This document shows positions 52,942 through 62,700 of a stretch of DNA of 63,992 nt, piece by piece. The stretch covers positions 1-63,992 of the forward strand of contig JAGVKB010000106.1 of assembly GCA_020050835.1 (NCBI GenBank), in the 5' to 3' direction. The stretch's first letter is position 1; each line of letters starts with the position of its first letter. The stretch is from Candidatus Obscuribacterales bacterium. Its GTDB lineage: Bacteria > Cyanobacteriota > Vampirovibrionia > Obscuribacterales > Obscuribacteraceae. The notes under the pieces were generated by a model. It was not told the origin of the DNA, ran no database searches, and saw only the letters and a program-made list of their open reading frames with translations. The translations under genes were made by a program, and so were the position numbers.

Positions 52942-55900
52942 ATGGATCGCCAGCCGGATGCAACCGAAGTCAAAACCCCTGACGAGACACAGTCGCGCAG
53001 TCTCAACATGCTGGACTTGCAGATTCGGCGACATGAGAAACTCGAGCAATCCCAAAGCGTGCTTGCTAAGGGTGTCAAGGCAGTAACAAAGCTTGCTTGG
53101 AGCGGTGACGATGATTCGCTTTCGGCTTTGAAGGCTTTGCGGCAGGAGCTGGCCGACAATCTCAAATGCGGCAATCAAGCCCATGTCAAGCAACTAGAAA
53201 ATAAGGTGGCGCCCGCGATTCAGGCTGACTTTAAGGCGCTCTCGACCGCCGGTGAGATCGGTCATTATGGCAACGGCTTCGTTAAAACGGCGGCATTGTT
53301 CTCACGCGGACGGATTGGCATGGCCGGGACCGTCTTCGCTTATGGTCTTGACCAAATGCATCGGGCTGATTCGACTGGTGCATTGGATTTCTGCTTAGGT
53401 GCAGGTAAAGGGCTCGGTATGAAGGCAGTGTTTAACAAACTCGGTGAAGCACCGCTCAATCCTGCAGCTAAAGGTGTCTCTCTCGGCTTCGTCAATACCG
53501 GCTTGGAGACAATATTGAGCCGGGAATCATATAGAGATGCTGCCACCGGCGGCTATAGCTTTCAGGCTGGATTCTCCCGAACGGTCAATACGAGCTTTGA
53601 TCTCCAGGCTCGGGGAGTGGATGCAGCGGTGTTTGTGACTGCGCACGGGCTGTTTGGTGGTGCCAATTGGTTGTCTGCGGGCGCACTGGAGAGGAGTAAA
53701 GTCGCAAGCAATCTCTTTATGGGCACCAGTTTTGGAATGTCCAGCGGTGCTTCGCAGGAGTATCTCCGCCAGCGCTCTCAAGGTGAATCGTTTGATGGCT
53801 GGAAAATTGCCGAGCGAAGCATGTTGCAGGGGATGTTTGACACGGCTGCTTCTGCTGTCCCGATGACGGTCCAGGGCCGGTCGCACCGGCAGCCACGAGA
53901 GTTGTACGCTAAGAACGAATCAGCGGAGCAAGCAAATCGCTCGCCGGGATCATTCTCCGAAAGGCTGGCCCGCGGCTTACCGCTGGCCGAACCGGAGCCA
54001 TTCCGCGCCGGCGGTTCGCTCAAGCGCGATCTGGATGCCAGTGTTCCGCAAGCGGAGCAGCCGAGTCCGGGAGCCACCGGTGACCAGGCGCCAGCGGCAC
54101 GATTCTCTGGATATTCAAGGCAGAAAATGAATTTTGAGGTGGCCGCCGCCGAGGGTCCGTTCTCCGACTATGTGGACTTCCTCGGCAGGGGTCGCGGCTT
54201 TATCAACCCAGTGATGCGCACATTCGAGCTCGGCGGCAATCCCGATACGAAGATTATTTACTCTGATGCCGAAGCGCGCTATTTCTCGGCCTTGAAGGTG
54301 ACAAAGCACTTGCGAGAGCGGGCCGGCGAAATTGATGTCACCAAGTACAGTGGACCGACTCGTGCTAAGCTCGAGAGCATTATGAGGGACGCTGGCGGGT
54401 TGGAGCGATGCGATCTAGCGACGCGCTTGAGTCCGCTGGAGGCCTTGCAGATCGTCAAAGAGCTTCCGGACGCTCGCCTGGTCAAAAGGTTGACTATTCT
54501 AAATGAAAGACACTGGCAGGAGCCCTGGCGCAGACACACCGGGCAGACTAATGTCAATACGATGGCAGAGGTGCTTCCGGATGGGTCTGTAACTATGTAT
54601 CGACCGCCAGCAGGCGAAGTCTCGCGAGATACACTCTTTCATGAGTGGGCGCATCTGCTGAAGTTCCGCTCGCCTACCGAAAGCAACTTGTTCGATCGAG
54701 TGGGAGCTCTCGAGCCGCTCAGAACTCAAAGCAAATCAGATCTTAGCGGCGGTGGCGATGAATTGTGGGCTGTGCATGTCGGCGAAGGATTGTTGAATCG
54801 CAGTTCGCTTACAGCGATTGCTGCTGCTTATGAGAATCCGATTCGCTCGTCGCTTGCCGGTCGAGCTTTATCCAGAATCATCGAATCGGTTCCGGAGCAG
54901 CAACGGAGCCCGCGTCACGCGCAGTTTCAGCTGGTGACAAGATATATAGAAGAGAGCGTCAGACCGTTGGCTCAACAGCAGTTGCTTCGCCATATCGAAG
55001 GCTCGAATCCACAGACCAAATTGCAAGCAATCGAAATTTTAGGACAGATCGGAGACGCCTCACACCTTCCGTTGATCGAGCGTGCGGCTGCCGGAGTGAC
55101 TGATCCAGCCTTTGCAAAAGCCGTTCTGGAAGCAAGAATCAACCTCACCGAAAAGGCGGCTGCTGTCAAGCTAAGCGCTTTAGAGCAGGTGGGAACCTGT
55201 CGGACAGCACAAGCGCGCAGCGCTGTTTCAGATGATGCAACCAGGACAGATCTTGAAACTCGCCCGCAGTTCAGAGATCTGGTTACTGAGCCGGAAACGA
55301 CCAGTCCGGGCGATCTGAGTTCAAGACGAAAGCAGGCAGCATACACGATTGTAGAACGACTTCAAAGCGAAGGACACGTGGCTGTTCTGGTTGGCGGTTG
55401 TGTTCGTGACGAGATACTTGGGCGTACTCCTCGCGATTACGATATTGCCTCCAGTGCGACTCCCGAGCAGATTCAAGCGCTCTTCGGAAGCGCTGAGCGC
55501 ACAGGTAAAGGTACCGGTCCGGTGCGTGTGTTTGTCAATGATGTTCCCAGTGAAGTCTCAAGCATTAAGCGCACTGCCGCTCAAGGTTCGGACCGCTTGC
55601 CGGCAGTCGATTCCGTTGAGCAACTATTGAGATTGGATGCCGCTCGCCGTGATCTCACCAGCTCAGCTATATTCAAAGATCCGATCTCCGGAAAAATCTA
55701 TGATTTCTACGGCGGACAGGAAGATTTGAGGAGCGGCGTAGTCAGAACGATCGCCGAGCCGAATCAAAGCATCGCCGAAGATCCCTACCGGATGCTCCGT
55801 GCGGTGAGGATCGCAACTGAGCTTGGCTTCGAGCTGGAGCCGAAATTGCTCGATGCTGTTTCGGCCAATGCCTTTCGAGTGAATGGTATTAAAAGTGGTG

Positions 55901-56718
55901 CTAGACCGGAGCAGGTAAATGAACGGGCGGTGCCGGCAGACAAGGTGCGCGATGAGTTGTTGAAAGTGCTCGGAAGCCGAAACGCGGTGGCGGGGCTGGA
56001 TCTACTCATGAAAACAGGCTTGATGAAGGAGATTCTGCCTGAGGTCGTAGAGATGAATGGCCCGCGAGGAGAACAGGACCCACGTTGGCATCCCGAAGGC
56101 AATGCCTGGGTGCATACACGCGGGGTCGTGGAGATCTTGAGTCGCAATGGAGTCGCGCCCGAAGTGATGCTGGCGGGATTGCTTCATGATATCGGCAAGC
56201 CGGATACACAAGTGTTTCATGCGGATGGCCGGATCACTAATACCAATCATGCGGCGATTGGAGCGAAGATGGCCAGCTCTATCGCCCGGCGTCTTGACTT
56301 TTCGCCGAGCAGAGTGAGCCGACTGGCCAATACGGTGCGGTTGCATATGACGATGCACAAAGGCGATGAAATGAGACCGGGCCGGCTGGCGACATTGTTG
56401 GAAGGCAAGCACATCGCCGACTTGATTTCATTACAGGACGCCGACGCGCAGGTCGGCAACCCGCTCCTGGGTAGAAAGTCTCTGCTGCCGTTTTATACCA
56501 ACAAGTTGGCAGAGCTGGCCGCCAAGGCCCGCGAATCCGAGCGATTGGGAGCGGCTGCTCTGGTCACTGGTAAAACATTGATTGAATTGGGTCATAAGCC
56601 CGGTCCTAATTTCAAGCTCATGCTCAATGAGGCGCGGGAAGCGCAAATCGAAGGGGTGTTTGGTACGGCTGAAGCTGGCAAGGATTGGGCTCGCACCAAA
56701 TTTGGTGCAGGCTCATAA
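52942..56718 (+). CDS. Giant fusion paralogue: shared module, HEWAH module, diverged CCA-adding-enzyme head and HD domain
   Basis: 1258 residues, 120 bases after its paralogue and with the same domain order. Shared module at ~20-310 (LLDLQIRRHEKLEQSQSVL, GNGFVKTAALFSRGR, LDQMH, MGTSFGMSSGASQEYLRQR). The metallopeptidase-like module has HEWAH at 567-571 and ELWAV about 37 residues on. The nucleotidyltransferase head starts at GGCVRDEILG (~818) and keeps DYD, but motifs further on have drifted: RRDLTSSA for RRDLTMNA, and SSIKRTAAQ where the paralogue has STFRTDGTG. The HD domain (LLHDIGKP, His ~1082) is intact. Activity may be changed or lost. It converges with the GGDEF giant across 72 bases. 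A GAGGGAT ribosome-binding site supports the ATG. Confidence 0.87.
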   Translation: MDRQPDATEVKTPDETQSRSLNMLDLQIRRHEKLEQSQSVLAKGVKAVTKLAWSGDDDSLSALKALRQELADNLKCGNQAHVKQLENKVAPAIQADFKALSTAGEIGHYGNGFVKTAALFSRGRIGMAGTVFAYGLDQMHRADSTGALDFCLGAGKGLGMKAVFNKLGEAPLNPAAKGVSLGFVNTGLETILSRESYRDAATGGYSFQAGFSRTVNTSFDLQARGVDAAVFVTAHGLFGGANWLSAGALERSKVASNLFMGTSFGMSSGASQEYLRQRSQGESFDGWKIAERSMLQGMFDTAASAVPMTVQGRSHRQPRELYAKNESAEQANRSPGSFSERLARGLPLAEPEPFRAGGSLKRDLDASVPQAEQPSPGATGDQAPAARFSGYSRQKMNFEVAAAEGPFSDYVDFLGRGRGFINPVMRTFELGGNPDTKIIYSDAEARYFSALKVTKHLRERAGEIDVTKYSGPTRAKLESIMRDAGGLERCDLATRLSPLEALQIVKELPDARLVKRLTILNERHWQEPWRRHTGQTNVNTMAEVLPDGSVTMYRPPAGEVSRDTLFHEWAHLLKFRSPTESNLFDRVGALEPLRTQSKSDLSGGGDELWAVHVGEGLLNRSSLTAIAAAYENPIRSSLAGRALSRIIESVPEQQRSPRHAQFQLVTRYIEESVRPLAQQQLLRHIEGSNPQTKLQAIEILGQIGDASHLPLIERAAAGVTDPAFAKAVLEARINLTEKAAAVKLSALEQVGTCRTAQARSAVSDDATRTDLETRPQFRDLVTEPETTSPGDLSSRRKQAAYTIVERLQSEGHVAVLVGGCVRDEILGRTPRDYDIASSATPEQIQALFGSAERTGKGTGPVRVFVNDVPSEVSSIKRTAAQGSDRLPAVDSVEQLLRLDAARRDLTSSAIFKDPISGKIYDFYGGQEDLRSGVVRTIAEPNQSIAEDPYRMLRAVRIATELGFELEPKLLDAVSANAFRVNGIKSGARPEQVNERAVPADKVRDELLKVLGSRNAVAGLDLLMKTGLMKEILPEVVEMNGPRGEQDPRWHPEGNAWVHTRGVVEILSRNGVAPEVMLAGLLHDIGKPDTQVFHADGRITNTNHAAIGAKMASSIARRLDFSPSRVSRLANTVRLHMTMHKGDEMRPGRLATLLEGKHIADLISLQDADAQVGNPLLGRKSLLPFYTNKLAELAAKARESERLGAAALVTGKTLIELGHKPGPNFKLMLNEAREAQIEGVFGTAEAGKDWARTKFGAGS

Positions 56719-56790
56719 GAGCGGACGAAGCGGCTGAGAGTGCCAATGTATCGAGCTTGCTGGTTGGCCAGTTAATTGAGTGTGGTCGAA

Positions 56791-59700
56791 TTAGCCGTCG
56801 TCTATCTGTCCAGCTTCGGCTCGGATACGATCGAGTATGTCCTCTGCCTGAGCATCGACATGGGTGGCAAGTTCGGTGCCGCTCAAGTTGTCGAGGTCAG
56901 CAAACATTCGGCGCAAGCGATCGGCTGACTGTTTGCCTTGATTAGTTTCGAGAGAGCGGCGGTCGGCTTGAAGTTGTCCGCGTTCCCCCGCTCCTTCGGA
57001 CCGGAAGCGGGCCAGATCGGACGGAAGATTAGCCGGCAGCAGGTTCAATTGTCCTAGATGATGCATTAGCTTTTCCATGCCGGTGGCATCGTTAGGCATT
57101 GCTCGGATCAACTTCTCAGTTGCCGACTTGGCGTCGGAATATGCCTTTTGCCAGGTTGGGTCGCTCTTTGGTGTTGACTCGAGCCTGGCGACTGCTGCCG
57201 CCAGGCTTGTGCCGGCGGTCCTGAAGTCGGCGCTTTGTGCACTGCCGGCGGTGCCCGCGGACAATAGCTGTTCGGCTCGCGACCTTTGCCGATGGTATTG
57301 ATCGCTGGCCATCTCTTTCAGGAGCTCGGTGGTACGAGGCTCCTGGAGTCGGGTCGCAAGATGGTCCATTACAGCCTGTCCAAGAACCTTATCGGAGTTG
57401 GCCGCGTATCGGACCGTGTGCGCCCACAAGCCAGGATGCTTGTTCATCTGGTCGAGGACCTGGGAAAATAACTCCTTCCTCTGCGTCGCGGGCAGGGCAT
57501 TCAGTGCATCATAAAGTAGCCGGTCGTTGGGCAGCTTTCGCTCAGCCAGAAGACTGGTCAGATCGCCGTTGCGCAGCACAGTTGCGATCTGTTCGCGGGC
57601 GCGTAAATCGTCGCTGTGAATCAAGCGCGTCATCGCTTCCGTAAACAATGGAGAATCCTTTTGAGCGTGAGCGGCCAAAACGTCGGCCGGTATCTTTCCG
57701 CCGTAAATCTTTTCTGCTGTTTGCAGGAGCGACTCTTTCGCGGCACTGCGTGCGGGATCTGCGGCAAGCTTGAGGAGTTCCTGCGCGTGCGTCTCCTTGC
57801 CAAATCGTCCCGTCAGTTTAAGCAGTTCTGCCGGCGGGTAGTGACCGGATTGCTTGACAGGGTCTAATAGATGCGGAAGGAGCTGAGCTCGAGCTTCGCG
57901 TATCCGATTTTTAATTGCTTCATGATCTTGACTCTTTCGACCGGTCTTTTCAGCCTGGTTTAGGACTCTTTCCAACTGGTTAGCCATCTCCAAGATCTTG
58001 AATTGAGACGGGCCTCCTTCGGCTGCCTTGAGCATTGCATGGAAGGAGTCCAGCCCGTCTATGCCTTTGGCTAGGAATGCCTTTTCGACGTGAACTGCCC
58101 AGTTCTCTCGATGGTTATACGTAGCGTAAGAGTTGTGGAAATGTGTCTTCTCTCCGAATTGGGCTGCTTCTAGCTCATAGGCTGTGGCCGATTTCATTAC
58201 CTTTTCAATCGCTGGATTCTTTTCCTCGAGCAGATGGGCCCACTCATGATTTACCATGTTGCCGAGCTCTTTGATACCCTGGGCATCGGTCGGATAGATG
58301 GAGATGGAGCGCTTGCCGCTAGCATTCGTGCCGGCATCGGCCAATGCGTTGAACTCCTTATCCTTTAGATTCAGCTGTTTGCGATAAAACTCTCTGGTAT
58401 GCCAGGCGTTGTCCTTGCTCGGATGCTCTTTCAGCTCGACACGCTGGACCAATGCGCCACCATCCGGCAAGTTCTTGAGATGCTGAATTACATCTTCCGG
58501 AAGAACTTGATCTTTGTAGGGCGCTCGTTGCAGAGATTCTTGTGCCACTGCTCGATCAACTGGATCGCTGGCGTTCTCGACTATCTGTCTGAGCGTTCTG
58601 ACCTTGTCCAGAGTCTCTGCGTGTTTCTCGGACATTACGATTTCCAGATTGTCGAAGCCCTTGACGTTGTAAACCCGCATCGCCTGTGATGCTCCTCTTT
58701 CCAGCATCAGTTGTTCATACTCGCCGTATGTCTTGATATTGAGCTCTCCCAGCTTATCGGCCAGGCGCGCCGTACTAAGCCCCTGGAATTCAGATTTGAC
58801 CTGCTTCGTGGATTCAAACCTGATTCCCTTGTAGGGTGTCAGCAGAGCAGTTAGATTCTCCAGAGGCTCGGCCGGGTGGTCTGGAATCGTCTGCTCCTTA
58901 ATCACCTGCTCTGTTTGACGTTGCCGAACTTCGGACTGCTTGCTTAGCTCGTCTGTTCTGATGTCACTGTCGGAGCGTTCGGTACTGCGAACGGTGCCTG
59001 GGAGCAATGCGCTTTCCGCATCCTGATGCGCGCTATCGACTTGCGCCATCTCGCGAGCTTCGGCGATATGATCGAACAGGTCTTTACTGGCTTTAACAGG
59101 ACGCTCGGGAGATGGCGCTACTTCAGCCGGAGACAGCAGCTCATCGGCAAGCGAGCGCACTGCTTGATGTGGACTCTTGCGAGATAAATCGATCAAGCGC
59201 GATGCCGTCTCAGGTGTGGTTCTAGCCTCCGATGTTAATAGCTTGAGGGCCTCGGCGGCCAGGTTGGAGTTGTTGCCAGCCTTCTCTACGACGGTCAACA
59301 GCAATTCGTTGCGCAGATGAGGGCTATCCTTCAGGCTGGCTACAGCGTCTCTCAGTGCGGGCAGCTGTCTGTCGGCCGGCGCCTTCGTAATGAGATGTGA
59401 GATTACGTCAGCGCCGTCAATCTTGCCTTCCTTCCAGATGCGGGCGGTATTGTTCTGGCTCTCCGGTCTCAGTCGGCGCAGTGATTGCTCATGCAAGTCT
59501 GGTTGATTCACGGATGATTTGAAAATTCTCTCCGTGTTGGCTCTTTGTTCCAGCATGTCTGCTGCACGTTTGAAGGCATTACGATGGTCGGCCTCCGGAC
59601 TTTGTTTCGCCAGGCTCTTTACAGTCTCCAAGCGCTCTCTTGAGCTTGCTTGTTGGGCCACTCTCGCGAGACCCTTAAGGACTGGATCTGCGTCGTTACG

Positions 59701-62700
59701 TGCCAGCTGCCGGAGTGAGTTAAGGAGCGCCGGGTCTTTCGGCGGATTGGCCATCAGCTGTTGCAATGCGTTGCGTCTTACTGCTAAGTCAAACTGGGGA
59801 TCGGCAGCTACCGAAGTGAGCAGCTCTCTTTGCAGGTGCGGTGCGTCAGCAAGGTTGCGGGCGGTTAGGCTAAGAAGACCGAACCTCTCTGCCGGGGAAA
59901 GTTCGGCGTTTTTAAGCAGAGAGGTAAAGCCGACAGATGATTCGAGCCGGCCGTCCTTCCATTGTTTCGTAAGTCCAGCAGGATCTTTTAAGCTTTCCAA
60001 TAGAGCCGTATGCTTCCTGCTGTCGAAGATTTGCATAATAAGCGCAACATCTTCCGAGCGCGAAGCGCGCACTGCCAGATCGAGCTCTCGGAATCGTGCC
60101 TGCATGGAGGGGTCTCCGGTTATGCTACCCCGGTTGATCGCCTGGCTGACCAAGGTGTTCTCGCGCGGTGGGTTCTGCTCGAGTATTCTCATTGCTCTTT
60201 CGCTCAGCGTTCTATCTTTAATCGCAGTATTGATCAGCAGGAGATCTCTCTCGGCTGGAGAGTTTTGTAAATCGCGAATTGCCCGATTGAAGAGCTCCAG
60301 GTTCTGCTGATCGTTGCCGGCAGACTTGATTGCTTGTTCGAGCGCTTTCAATCCATCAATCTTGTTTTCCTGCCAGAGCTTGGCGATCTCTCCATTCCTG
60401 AGACCATCTACCAATCTCTCGTTAATCTGTCTTACTTCGGCAGCTGGTAGATCCACGCGGCCGGCGAGCTCGGTAAGTGCTGTATAGCGCAGCGCTGAGT
60501 CCGATTTGGCAAGCTCTCGCAGCGTCTCGGTCGTTAGAACGCCATCGCTGCGCTGTCTGGCAAAATTTAGCAAGCTGTTTGCGAGGTCTGCGTCGGTCGC
60601 TCTGGCTGCCAGGTCGACCAGATGAGCCGGACCTTTCTCAGCGATCGAGGCCAGTGAGACAACCAGTGGCGCTCGATCATCTGGCGTGGTTGTCGGAGCG
60701 AATATTCTCTTCTCCAACCGCGCCTGTGCATCGGGTAGAAGTTGTTTGAAAACTTCTTCGACTCTGGCTTTAATCTGATCGTGATGGATGCTTTTTTGTC
60801 CACTCTGCTCGGCTTGAGCGAGCTGCTCCTGGAGCGCTCTTGCCATCACTAAGACCTTGAATTCAGATTCGCTGTTCTTAATACCGGCGATCATGGCATG
60901 GACTGCATCCAGCCCATCGTGTCCCTTGGCCAGGAACACTTCGCCGATATGCACCGCCCAGTCCTCGTGATTGTTGTATCTGGCATAATCCCGGTGATAG
61001 TATCCAAAGTCGCCTTTGTCATAGCCCATGTTATCGATATGAGTGGCTGATTCAAACGCCTCCCGGTGAGTTTTTGCTGCGGCTTCGAGGATATGTGACC
61101 ACTCGTGGCTGATCAGCTCGCCAATTCCGCCCGGAAATTGATTGGCACCAGGATAGACGGTAATCTTGCCTTCCTCGCCATGAGCGATAGCTGCTGAGTG
61201 AAACGGAGAATCCAGATCGCCGTTCTTCTTCTGGTTGTACTCGAGAGTGTGCCAGCCGTCATCAGGGTTCCGGCGGTTGTCCAGGATAATCTCTTTGACC
61301 AGTTTGCCACCATCGGGAAGCTCACTGAGCGTTGGGATTACGTCCTCCGGCAATACCGCCTTTCTGTATTCGTCATTGGTGCGCAGCTCCAACTTCGCCG
61401 CAACGCGTTCAGCTTCGGTTGCACCATTTTCAGCAGTGTTTCTGAGCGTGCGCACGGTGTCTAGCGTCTTGGCATAATCTTCCGGAACCAGAATGCTCAT
61501 TCCGGGTTGTCCGTCGACCAGATAAACTCGCATATCGCGCGGGCTTTCGGCCGAGAGAAACTCGGCTGTGAAATCAGCGTGTTCCGGCTCGCGACCGACT
61601 CTCTGTTGGAACTCTTCACGCCACCGGGCAATTTCGCGCGGCAGCTCGGTCGAATTGAGAGTTTCATACTTGGAATTGAGACCTCTGTAGGTGCCTTGTT
61701 CCTTGTCTGGAAGCTCTTTAAGTCGTTGGGTCAGATCCTCAAGTCGTTCTTTAGCCGGCTCGGGAATAGTTTGCTCTTTGATGATCTCTTCGATTCGTTC
61801 TCTCGGCAGGTGGCGATCGGCTAATCGCTCTTGAGTCTTTTCAATCTCCGTAGCTGAAGGTTGATGTTCTCTCGCTCGCGGAGCGGTGGCTTCGGCATTG
61901 TCGCGAAAGGCGCCGGAGGGAGGCGATGCGTCGATTTCGTTTTCAACTTGTCTTGGCAGAGGCGCTGGTCTGTCGGGCCGGGCTGCCGCGCCGTCGTCAA
62001 GTCGAGTCGAGCGTCGCTCAGCATCGGTAGACTCATTAGCCTTCTTTGTCGAATCTTCGATGCCCCGTCCAGCCTTCTGGCGTTTCTTGTCCGCGTACAT
62101 CGCCTCATCGGCTACCTTGATCAGGTCTTGTGGCGTTGAGCCTAACTTGGCGGTGGCAGCTCCGATGCTCAAGGAGACTGTCACTGGGTCGCTGCCTTTC
62201 GGGGCTTGCGCGCTTGAAGGAGTGACGGTCGACTGGCCTCCGGTTGCAGAAAGGTCGACTTTGACTTTTTCACGCAGGCGAGCTGCTATCGAGTGAGCTT
62301 GCTCGTTGGTGGTGTTGGGCAAAATCAGGCAGAACTCATCGCCGCCGGTGCGGGCTACCATGTCGTACTGCCGAAGCTCGTTATGCAACAGATTGCCGAT
62401 CTGTTTGAGAACCTGGTCGCCGGAAGTGTGTCCGTGCAGGTCATTAGCAGCTTTGAATGAATTGAGGTCGAGTACCAGCACCGACAGCGGTGCCTCCGGA
62501 TTTCTTTCGACCCGGGCCAGCTCTCTGCCCAGCGCGGCATCAAAAGCTTTGCGATTGGGTAAGCCGGTCACAGCATCGGTATTGGCAGATCGTTGGAGGT
62601 CCGTCGCTAGTCGTATCAACTCTTGTTTGGAGAGACTTTCCAAACCGCGCGGTGCTAGCTGGTCGTTTGTTCTCAGGGAATGGGGAGCAGCGGCGCCGGA

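Noticed and set aside
24221-56718. Polymorphic toxin/immunity interpretation of the shared-module family
   Set aside because: No small immunity-like gene follows any member, and no known toxin-delivery domain (RHS, PAAR, LXG, WXG) is visible; a modular enzyme family fits better.
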